Assembly: GCF_030463535.1 (NCBI RefSeq)
Contig: NC_132880.1
Span: forward strand, 25,876,487 to 25,940,486
Source of the DNA: Salminus brasiliensis
Lineage: Eukaryota > Chordata > Actinopteri > Characiformes > Bryconidae
Direction of reading: 5' to 3'
DNA: 64,000 bases
This document shows positions 13,741 through 24,800 of this stretch, in pieces. The notes beneath the pieces are model-generated. The model saw only the letters and a program-made list of their open reading frames with translations, ran no database searches and was not told the origin of the DNA. Every line of letters starts with the position of its first letter. Position 1 is the stretch's first letter. Made by a program: the position numbers and the translations under genes.

Positions 13741-13918
13741 TTGTCATATTGGCCTGTATTCTTGTAGGCCATGGAGTGCTGCAGGGCAAAGGGAGCTGAG
13801 TGTATGATAGAGGAGGACATTAATATATGGATTAGCAGTGGGACATTAACATATGGACCTCTGCAGGCTGGGAGAACGGCAAGCGCAGCTGAACTCTCGC
13901 ACAGAGAAAGCACCTAAA

Positions 13919-13921
<3 letters not shown>

Positions 13922-13979
<58 letters not shown>
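13922..13979. repeat. (AT)n microsatellite
   Basis: About 29 uninterrupted AT dinucleotides. Confidence 0.95.
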
Positions 13980-13982
<3 letters not shown>

Positions 13983-14429
13983 CAGTGTTGAAGTCTGTGA
14001 TCATTTCCACCACCCTCCCTTCATTCATGTGTCTACTTTCCTAGCTTCTTTTCCATCGAGGCAAATGTAGAGCATGTAATTGTCCTCCCCTATAGAACAC
14101 ATACAGATATGACGCATTTCATGACACAAAAAGGCATAAAAATACAGTGATGGCACATACTGCCCTAAAATACTGACTTGCGTAGTAGTATTTACAAATG
14201 TTTGAAGATTATGGGTCTGATGATTCTCCAACTATCAGTAACAAACTGATATGATGAATTAATTAAGATATGAACAGGCAAAGGAACATGTTTTTAATAT
14301 TGGGACACTTTCAAATGTCAGGTATCAAAAATGAGTGTTTTTATGGTTTACACCAAAATAATGTGATGGGAATTGGTTGCAACATCAATAAAAACTAGAA
14401 AAGGTTTTCTAGAATGATTGCACAGCTTT

Positions 14430-14522
14430 GTAGTTCCCACTGACATGCAGTTGCTGGACTGTTGTTATGTGGCTGCTATGGTATCCCCGGTGGTTGCTAT
14501 AATGTTGCAATAGTGTCTGCTG
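14430..14522. repeat. GGTTGCTATGG-type repeat array, left piece
   Basis: Degenerate copies of a unit like 'ggtggttgctat' followed by 'atcccag'. The array is interrupted by the LINE fragment beginning at about 14523 and resumes at about 15346. Confidence 0.55.
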
Positions 14523-15346
14523 TACATCCCGGGAACTGCTGGACTTAAAAACGATCTTGCCATCTCCTTTGAGAACTCACTGGTCACTCCTTCTACAGAA
14601 GCTCGAAGCCTTGGTGTAGTCATGGATGACTCGGTCCTGCAGATTTCTCCTGTACAACATCTGGAGAATTCGACCCTTCCCCTCTAGAGAGGCCACCCAG
14701 GTGCTTGTTCAGTCTCTCGTCACTTCCAGACTTGACTACTGCTTCTGGCTGGTCTCCCTCTGCGCACCATCAGGCCCCTGCAACTCCTCCAGAATGCAGC
14801 AGCACGGGTCGTCTTCAATGTTCCTAAATTCAGCCACGTTACTCCACTGCTGCGCTTTTTTTCTGCCCGCATCAGATTCAAAACCCTGACGCTGGCCTAC
14901 AAAGCCAAGAACGGACCAGCCCCTCAGTGCTTGATGGCAATGGTCAAAAGCCGATCCGCACCTAGAGCCCTTCAAGCTTCAAGTACGGCTCGGCTCGACC
15001 CGCAATCCCTCAAAATCCGCAGAAGACAAGCGTCCAGGCTCTTTTCTGTCCTGGCACCAAAGTGGTGGAACGAGCTTCCCGTGGGTATCCGAACGGCTGA
15101 GTCGCTCGCGGTCTTCAAACGCAGACTGAAGACCCACCTCTTCAGAGAGTACTTGGAGGAATAGAAGAGTACTATGGTCACCTTATTGTCTTGTGCTTAG
15201 TAATGTCTAAAGCTTAAAGGTATCTTTTGTATTATTAGTCTATTCTAACTAGCTAAGGTTTTTCTTGGGTAAATAGTAAAGCACTTTTGTAAGTTGCTCT
15301 GGATAAGAGCGTCTGCTAAATGCCTTAAATGTAAATGTAATTTAAA
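14523..15346 (+). mobile_element. 3' fragment of an L2-like non-LTR retrotransposon
   Basis: Out-of-frame pieces translate into the C-terminal end of a LINE reverse-transcriptase ORF. Recognisable blocks are ATQVLVQSLVTSRLDYC (14697-14748) and SRLFSVLAPKWWNELPVG near 15030-15085. These lead to the C-terminal KTHLFREYLEE with a stop at about 15162. The 3' tail 'ctctggataagagcgtctgc' (15297-15316) is typical of L2-like elements. The fragment is 5' truncated and frameshifted, so it is dead. Confidence 0.85.
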
Positions 15347-15830
15347 TGTTACTATGTCATTGCTTTGATATCCCAGGTGTTTGCCAAGTGAATGCTATGG
15401 TGTTGCTATAAAGTTGCTAAGTAAATGCTTGGTGGTTGCAATGGTATTCCAGATGGTTGCTGTGTTGCTCCTAAGTGGTTGTTATGGCATCCCAGGTAGT
15501 TCCTATTCTGGGTGCTGTGGTGTGGCAAGTTGATTGCTACAATATCTCAGGCAGTTTATATGGTGTTTTATAGCGGTTGCTAGGCAGTTGCTGTAGTATC
15601 TCAGGTACTATGGTGCTTTTTGTGATTGCTCAGATATTGCTAGGTGGTTGCTGTGGTGCCCTGTGTGGTTGATTGGGTGTTGCTAGTGTGTTTGTATTCT
15701 TTGCAATGACAAAAAATAGTGTTGCCTGAAGAGGACACTTAATATTTGCACAGCTTAAATGGTTCCCACTTTAAGGCTGTTGCTAGACTTACAGGTGGTT
15801 GCTATGGTGTTTGCATTTTTTTGTAATGCG
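15347..15830. repeat. GGTTGCTATGG-type repeat array, right piece
   Basis: Many degenerate copies of 'ggttgctatggt' and 'atcccaggt' words in one orientation. It continues the array at 14430-14522 across the LINE insertion. Confidence 0.65.
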
Positions 15831-16059
15831 CAACCATAATAACGAAAAAACAAGCAGAATGCAATTCGTGATGCACTGACTCATATGTGCTCACACAGAC
15901 GCTCGGACGGCCAATCAGAACAGAGCTGACAGAATCCTGATAGCTTTGGTAGCTTTGCTTAGAGATTAGATGTTCTGCCTAGGTATGTGCAGAGTCTCTG
16001 AGGCTTTGGCTGTGTCCCAAACTACACTATCGTGTTAACTAGTGTGTAAAATGCAGCAC

Positions 16060-16205
16060 CATTAGCAGCACATTCATCAGTGTGTTTAGTGCAGCAGTGT
16101 GTTTAGTGCAGCAGTGTGTGGGAATCGAACCCCAGTCTCCAACATGGTGTGGTAGCTCAGGGGCAGGTCGTGGTGTTATCTGTTGCACCACACCAACCAC
16201 TGCTG
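16060..16205 (-). mobile_element. tRNA-derived SINE remnant
   Basis: On the minus strand the segment reads 'ggttggtgtggtgcaaca' (A-box-like) and, about 50 bp on, 'ggggttcgattcc' (B box). This is the internal RNA polymerase III promoter of a tRNA-derived SINE. The tail is not well preserved. Confidence 0.5.
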
Positions 16206-16429
16206 TAACTCTACTACTGCTGTACTAACAGTAGTGGTGAGTGATATTGCATGAATATGTCATAATACTTCAGGAAGCGTTAATGATACACAGTATGTTT
16301 TTTTTTATTTGTATTAAATAAACAATATTTCTTTCCTATAGGAATGCATGGATTGCAAATGTTAGTGCATCCTTCTTATGTCACAATGATTCAAATACTC
16401 TAATAACACCCAACCACATGGGGTGCCAT

Positions 16430-16925
16430 GTCAATTATCTAAATCATAGCAACGATCATAGCAATCACCTGGAACACCTTAGCTACCACCTGAACTACCA
16501 TAGCAACCACTCTAGCAACCACCAAGGAACACTTGGCAACACTTAGCAACGCTAAAACAGCCATCAAGAAATACCATAGTAACGGTGATAGAAAACACCT
16601 GAAATATCATGGCAAACACCAATGAACACTTGGCAACACTTAGCAACGCTACAGCAGCCATCAAGAAATAACAGCAATGGTCACAGCAAACCCCTGGAAC
16701 ACCTTAGCATCCACCTGAAATACCATAGCAACCAGTCTAGCAACCACCAAGGAACACTTGGCAAAACGTAGCAATGCTATAGCAGCCAGCCTGGTATACC
16801 ACGACAAAAGCCTATGAACACTGTGGCAACATCTTAGAACCCACTCATCTTAGAGCCACACCTTAGCAAACCCATTGGACCCCTTAGCAACCACTTGAAC
16901 TAACATAGCAACTGATCCAGACAGT
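16430..16925. repeat. Inverted GGTTGCTATGG-type repeat array
   Basis: Dense copies of 'ccatagcaaccac' and 'cacttggcaacacttagcaa', the reverse complement of the array at 15347-15830. A stretch near 16500-16560 is repeated almost exactly at about 16615-16660 and 16735-16785, so the array also has a higher-order period. Confidence 0.7.
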
Positions 16926-18049
16926 GATCTGAATGCAATCACACACCGTCTTAGACAGAATCCAATCTCTGCCAACATTCTCTGAGTGATCACCTGTTTG
17001 TGTTATACAGTGCTGGAAAACCTAGAAGTGCTAAGAGCCCTCAGTTTCCACCCAGCATGGCTAACATGGATGTGCACACAGCGTCATCTTGTGGCAAATT
17101 TGAGCAAGTGACTTTCATCTTCTCTTGGGTCTTGTACTGGCTCCACCCTCCAATAGGTGATTAAAGTGGCGAGTGAGTAAAGGGCATCTCATTCAGTGAT
17201 TTCTCCATCCTCCTTCCTCTGGTCCTCAGTGGGGGAGGAGCTGAGATCCAAGAAAGGGCATACAGTTAAAGACTGGAGATGTACCTGATGTTTCCTGATC
17301 CATTCTGGATCCCTTTACTGTGGCTTTGTTTGTGAGGTTAAATTTTCCTCTTTCAGTTGAGCTCTTTGGGAGACGCTAATGACCTAATGTCTCTGGTCTC
17401 CTTTTAACCTTGCTCATTATGTACATTCATCACTTTTTCATGTGGCTGATATATGGGATTTCTGGTTAGAATTCCTGTATTGGAGCTAATTTAAAAATGT
17501 GATCAAGCTAAACCCACATGGAGCAGCATTACAGAGAATTCTAACATTTTCAATAGACTGTTACAAATGCAGTAAGATAAACAATATGCAGATATCTTGG
17601 TATATTTTATTAGTTCCAGTTTTTTAAAGCTATTTGTCCATACAGATTTATTTCTGAGATCATCATACATCCCAAAACCTGTTATTTGCTTTGTCATCAG
17701 GAGGTTGTAGGTTTTATCCCGAATGATGCCATGCGATGCTAGCTATCACAGGTGTCTCTGAGCTGTTTTAACAGAATTAGCAGTTTTGCGTTCTCCTCCA
17801 AGTGTGTTGGGCTTCAGTGGTGCTGTGTTAGCAGCAGTTTAAAAAGATGTGGTGGAGCTTTACATGTGTGATAGATAGTGAGTATTAGATAGTGGGTGGG
17901 AATTAGATATGGAAAACATTTGGGAAAATTTGTGATATATACTCGGCATGGGAGTGAGGAGACGTAGTAGACTTTAGCAGATGTTTTGAGACTTTCTTTG
18001 ACTTAATTGAGTTATGACCGGCAGCTGTTGGTGTGTGTGTGTCCTGTAG
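16926..18049. other. Upstream spacer of tbkbp1 coding exon
   Basis: I see no gene or recognisable repeat in this stretch. It ends with a GT-rich tract and the acceptor 'gtgtgtgtcctgtag' at 18035-18049, which opens the first tbkbp1 coding exon. Confidence 0.4.
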
Positions 18050-18063
18050 CTGTGTCCTGAGTG

Positions 18064-21000
18064 ATGGAGTCTGTCCTGAGGGGCGAGCTGGATTTCACGG
18101 CAGGTTTCAGAGAGGAGCTAAGGGCAGAGCTGAGGGCGGAGCTACGAGAGGACAGCAGTGGACTTGGATGGCCGTCCTGCCCTCTTTCTGTGGACATGCA
18201 TCCAGCGTCGCATTTCGCCCTGGCCGCTGCGTACCACGACATCAAGCTGCGCCTGGCCAGTCTGGAGCGCGAGAACAGCAGCATCAAGAGGAAACTAAAG
18301 AACTACGAGATAAAAGTGAGACATAGCAAAACCCTACCATCATCCTATGGGAACCACCAGTTATGGCATAGTGACTAGTAGTCGACACCCTATAAACCAC
18401 CTAACAGACATGTAGCAACATCCTAGCAAATGCTTTAAATATCCTAGAAAATCCACAGGGACACCTTAGCAACCATTTGGCACCATAGCAACCCCTACAG
18501 ATCCTGCAGAAACCATCTAGCAACATCCTAGCAACCAACTAGGAACTACCTTGCAACACCATAGCTATACCCTTAGCTATGCCACTTGGAACAGCATAAC
18601 ACCACCTAGAAACTCCATAGCAACCACTTAGCAGCACCATAGCAGCCGTTCACAACCACCTTAGAATAGCTTAAGCTGTGTATTTGCTCAGAATTTTTTT
18701 AAGGACATACACTTTTATTATTTTTATTAATGTAGTGTTATGTAGTGCAACACTGCATCCCTTAAACCTCATGACTTTGACACAATTCTAAAACTCACTG
18801 TTTCTAAAACAGACTTTTAGAATTAAAAAAATTCTAAAAGGGTATGGTGGTGGTGGGAATGCTAGGGGCAATCTATTTAGAAATTTCCCCAGCCCTAATA
18901 TTACTATAATGTTAAATATAATGTGTGTGTGTGCGTGTGTGTCCCCATGTCCTCAGTTCCCCATGATCAGTGAGTTTGGGGAGGAAAGGAGTCTGTGCTG
19001 CTCGTGTGAACCCAAAGAGACCAAATTGATCCACCCAGAGGCCAGCAGTAGCCTGCAGAAACGCATAGGTACACTCACACAGGAGGTAAGGGGAGAACGA
19101 GTGTGAGTCTGGGTGTGTATGAAGGAATATTAGACACAGAGCTACACAATATGTCCAAATGTTTGTGGACAAACCCTTATTAGTACATTCAGTGTTAAAG
19201 CGCACCTATTACAGACACAGACGGTCACATGCAGCATGTGCATTCTGTATAGAAAAGCATACGTGCTGTTACAGCGGCTAATTTTTTGTGCTCCTGATTT
19301 TGGGAGAAATGTTGGATTAGCAGGTGTCCACAAACATTCAGCCAAACAAACTGTTACCAAATGCATTGCCAAAGCTTATTTTATCCTGTGCAGGGTGATG
19401 GTTACTGAATCTGTGTGTGAAATGATGATCTCTCCCAGCTGCAGAAAAGTAAAGCCCACGAGGAGCATCTGGAGGAGGTGATTAAAGCGTATGAGAAGAT
19501 CCATCTGGAGAAAAGTAATGTGCAGAAGGAGCTGGACAACATGGTGAGAAGCAGCAGTGGACTGATCAGTCACTTTAGTCATTTATTAATAAACCTCTGA
19601 AGTCGTGCGTCATTCTGTTGTTGATGTCGTGCCCATATTGGGAGCTCTGGGTCTGAGCTGGGTTTCTCTCTGATAGAAATGAACTGGGGTTTAGAAACTC
19701 CACTATCTCACCCTGTGGTAAACACTCATGTTCCAAACTCAATAGGCCTATTCCTATGTAGACTTATACCGCAAATGTCTGTATCCTCTGAATTATCAGC
19801 CAATTAAGGACGTGAGATATGCCTGTAAACCACAATTTTGCTGTTTCAGCCGTGTCTAGTACGCCCCCAGGAGGTTGGAAATTCACTTCTGCTGTGTTTA
19901 TAACCTCAATTGATGAGGAATTTCCTTTCTATGGATGACAGCAACCACACACCACTTCCCTGTTCAGCATTAACCTCTTCAGCAATTAGTACTACCGCAG
20001 CTCTACCTGTAGGATTTGGACCAGACGGGCTAGCATTTGCTCCCCTGTGCATCACTGAGCTTTGGGCACTCAACCCTGTCGCCAGTTCATTGGTTGTCTT
20101 TTCTTGGGCCAGGACCTCTTAAAGGTGTCCAGTGGTATCTCGCACAAATATGTTAACAGCAGATCCTGTAAGTCCTGTAAGTTATGAGGAGGGTTGCACA
20201 TCAATAAACCTTGGGCATCCTTGACCTTGTTGCCAGTTTATTGGTTGCCATTCTGTAGGCCTCTATGGTTATGCGCCAACTGCTGCATCACTGGAAACGC
20301 CCAACAAGACTAATATATGTTAATATGTATATATGTAATATATGTCTAATACACAGTTGTGTTCAAAATAATAGCAGTGTGTTTAAAAACATTAGTAAAG
20401 CAGAAAATCTTTATAGTAGTTTTTATTTCCATGCATTGGGAACATTGCATACTGTTTTCCAAACCAAAACAAGTATATAATTTTTAACTACTTTACAGAA
20501 AATAACAAAAAATGAAAATGTTCAAAAAATAGCAGTGTCTCTATTTGTCTTTACAAACTCAAAATATGTACTCTTTTTTTTAGGATTTAGCATTCCTGTA
20601 AATCACTAACCTAATATTTAGTTGAATAACCACAGTTTTTTAGAACTGCTTCACATCTGTGTTGCATAGAGTCAACCAACTTCTGGCACCTGTCAACTGG
20701 TATTCCAGCCCAGGGTGCTTTGACTACATCCCTAAATTCATTTGCATTTCTTGGTTTTGCTTCAGAAACGAAATCTTTGATGTCACCCCACAAGTTTTCT
20801 ATCTGATTAAGGTCTGGGGATTGGGCTGGTCACTTCATAACCTCAATTTTTTTGGACTGGAACCAAGATTTTGCTCGTTTACTGGTGTGTTTAGGGTCGT
20901 TGTCTTGTTAAAACACCCATTTCAAGGGCAATTCCTCTTCAGCGTAAGGCAACATGACCTGTTCAAGTATTCGGATATATGCAAACTGGTCCATGATCCC

Positions 21001-21821
21001 TGGTATGCGGTAAATAGGCCTAGCACCATAGTAAGAGAAACATGCCCATATCATGATGCTTGCACCACCATGCTTCACTGTCTTGAGAGTGTACTGTGGC
21101 TTGAATTCAGGTACTCACAGGTAACTTGAGACTGTCTTTGATAATCCTGGAGCTGATCATTGGTAGAGCCTTTGCCATTCTGGCTATTCTTCGATCCATT
21201 CGAATGGTAGTCTTGTGTTTTCCTCCACATCTCTCTGGTTTTGCTCTCCATTTTAAAGCATTGGAGATCATTTTGGCTGAACAGCCTATTATTGTCTGCA
21301 CTTCTTTTTAAGTTTCTTGTTTCTTGTTTCTTGTTAATTGTCTGCACTTCTTTTTAATCATTCTGTTTCCTCACAGAATGATTGACCTCACTAATTGAAC
21401 TCCACGCTGCTATTATTTTGAACACACCCCTTTCAAATAATTATTCAAATACACAGACTCAAGAGCATGCATATCATGAATGCTGAGTCTGTTGGTTTCC
21501 TAAGAATCTACTGTACCAACTGGTACATTGTTTGTTATGTGGTAATATAATTTATACCAAAAACAGTGATTATCTGGTTAGTCATATTGGACTGCTATTA
21601 TTTTGAACACTACTGTATGCCACAGCTTGACAGATGACACTGTAACGAGATGTTAAAATTCAAAGTCAATGTTACTTAATTTACCCGTCAGTAGTTTTAA
21701 TGTTATGGCTAATCAGTGTCATTTTACACTCTCATAGTGGAGGATTTAGAGATATTGCAATAGACTGACCACAACTAATTTAGATAACAAGGTAACAAAA
21801 GCATAGCTGATGATCTGTGTT

Positions 21822-21859
<38 letters not shown>

Positions 21860-24800
21860 CGACCCTGGCAGAACAGCATGTAAAGCGGATCCATGGCTTA
21901 GAGTCTGCACTAAGGCAGAGAGAATCGCTTATGCAGAAGAAAAGCTCCAGACTGGGCAGCGGGAGAGAAGCAACCCACCCACACTCACATCCACATCCAC
22001 GCAGTAAAGACACACACCTCCTCCATCTCCACAACAGCCTGGATGTCCCCTGCGGTAAAACTGCACCTGCATTATTATCACCAAAATAAATGTACATTAT
22101 TTACGTAGCGTATTTCATACTTACAGCTCAAACCAAGAGTAAAACAGTGCTTGTGAACCTAATTCAGAAATCGATTCTGATTCAATTCAGTTCTGAATTA
22201 TTAATTCAAAATTTTTTATTGATTTTGATTCTTTATTTTTCATTTTCTGATTCTGCCGTTGATTCAGATTTAGAATTCACACTGTCATTTTTATTTTGCT
22301 TCTAACTGTGATGTTTGATTGTGTTTCTGATTGTGATTTCTGATTCATTCATGATTTTATTTCTGATCCTGTGCCTGGTTTGGATTCTGAAGTCTGTTTC
22401 TCCTGTGTTTTCAGCTTTGGACTGTCCCGGTCCGACCCTGCAGAGTTCCCGCAGCCTGGACACTCTTACTGACCTGAAGGTGCAGCGCCTCGAGGCGGAG
22501 CTTGAGGGGGCGTGGCATGAGGCACAGGGGGCGTGGCAGAGGGAGGCGGAGCTAAAGGCAAAGCTTCAGTGTCTACAGGACGAGATCAGTCACTTACAAG
22601 AGAAACAAAGACAGGTGCTCATACAGCTTGTGTGGGACTAAAGCCGAAGGTCATGCATTTTCTCTCACCGTTGTGATGTCGGTGCTCGTCATCAGCCAAT
22701 CAGAAGCTTCAAGCTTCAGTCTGTCTTTTAACGATAGTTTGGAAAAGAAAATTGTCCAGTCTTTATTTAGGATGAAGGTACATGTTGAAGATAATATACA
22801 GAAGGATCAGTCAGGAAATTTCCAGTTAGCCCAGTCTATGCTAACTGGAGTGTGTAGATTAATTCAGTGGTGGCTGTATTTCAGTAAAACAAGGCAGTTG
22901 AACAGGAGATTTTCATTTTGCTATTTTAAATCTATTTCAGATCTAAACACACCTGAGCGATGCAGGAATCTAAATAATAGCCTCAGGTGGGATGTGGAAT
23001 GAAATCTCTGCACAATGATTTATTTCAGACTGTACTGATTATTAATCCTCTGCTGGTTGCAGGACTTGGACGCACCCTGTGACCACTGCAACGTGGAGTG
23101 GATCCAGAAAGCAGGAGATGAACAGTGAGTGGAAGACAGTGGAGATTCAAGTAAATCTAGAAGGCTAGACTAACAAAAATCACTAGTTTTAAAAAGAATA
23201 AAATTAGGTAGCTGTTATTTGTGTCCAGTAGTGCTATAGCACAGAGCCTGAATGATCCAGTCAGCCAGTGGCGATTCTACTTTTTTTAAAAATGGGGTGG
23301 CCACTGGGGGGTTCACAAACCCAAAAAAGTGTAATTGTCAAAAGTAGTGAAGGTGTTTATTTTATTTCTACCTTGTGACCTAGCAATTCCAACAATATGT
23401 CTGGATGATTGGGTGACTTAACAGAAGCTTGTATTTACACACTCTACAGTGGTAAAATCATTGGAGGGCTTGATGACAAAATAAAGCTACATTAATTGTC
23501 CAAAAGTATCTGGACAGCCCTTCTAGAAAATGAGCTACTTTAAGCTGTACCACTTGCTGATTCAGACATGCATATGCAGCTTGTGTAATCTCTTTCAAGA
23601 GCAGCAGTTCGCACATAAGCATAAGGTCAGCTTGTCCACTGCTGAACATGGGCTAGAGGGGTATAAAGCCTCCTAGTAATAGTTTGTGGAGCAGTTCAAC
23701 CGTGTTCTCTGGAATGATGAAACCAAATACCTATCCAGTACCTTTGGGATGAGTTGGAGGTCAAAACCTTCCTCACAGCAGTGGACCAATGTCTAGTGTA
23801 AAGCCTTACCAGAAGAGGAGAAGCTGTTATTGCAGCACACTCCCTAATAATACCCTTGATTTCAGAGATTTCAGTGCCCACAAACTTTGCACATATTTTG
23901 TAGCTTGTTCCTTAAACGGTCCCTCCTGCTTAGATATTGCAGCAGGTGCACTCTGGTGCCAGTATGGAAATATAAAGAAACATGTGATTTCCCTGTTCAC
24001 ATACATCCGTTTGAAATCATCTGTTAAGTACACATAGTTATCAGCTATTTAGTAATATTTTTAATGAATTTTAAGTTTTGTGTTGTGAACATCAGTCAGA
24101 ATAAATGGTCAAACATTTTGTGTAATCCAGTTTCATGGTTTAAGTACCTATTATGCAATAACTAATAGTTAAAACTATACTTAGATCTTCAACATAAAAA
24201 AGCTACATAATGTGCTGTGTTTATACATTTCAAATCAACCCTATGACCCACCAGCGGGCCGAAAGTGTTATCGCAAACCTCTACTACCAAAGAATAGCCA
24301 CACCAGTTTGTACAGAAGTCCCTGTAGATACTGAGTAATACACCTTAGTGTTTGCGTGTATTGAAAATTTGACCTCATGGTAGAAAGCTGTGTTGTCTCC
24401 CTCAGGGTGAATCTGGCTCTGGCCTATACAGAGCTGACAGAGGAACTGAGCAGAATTCGCAGCCTGACCGCAGAACAGAGTGAGATCCTGAGACAAAAAC
24501 GGAACCATCCAGAGCAGAAAAGCCCCGGTAATCCTATTCTGTTCAACTTTCTCTTTAAACCCACAAAATAAAGATACTGAAATAACGTTCTGCACACATT
24601 TAGCACGCATCAAGCTTTTTCCACCTGCAAAATAAGAGACAGTTAAGTAAACAATATGTTCAGGTACAAATTATTACTGTTACTGTTGTTGGAAGTGGGC
24701 TGAAAACAGCATGCGTCAGTCTGTCCCGCTACGAGCGTCACCCAGACACATCCTGTTCTGGAGAAACAGGCCCACTAATAGAACTTCAGCAAAATAATTG

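Noticed and set aside
17080-17100. 'gcgtcatcttgtggcaa' as a CTCF site
   Set aside because: Only the GTGGCA end fits; several core positions mismatch.
9911-18049. A tbx21 gene between osbpl7 and tbkbp1, as in human
   Set aside because: No T-box coding exon was found on either strand; only repeats and promoter-like sequence are present.
20659-21129. 156-codon plus-strand open frame (and its match at 25605-26060 on the minus strand)
   Set aside because: Antisense shadow of the Tc1 transposase; the sense strand carries the NLWGDIK and DPKHTSK motifs.
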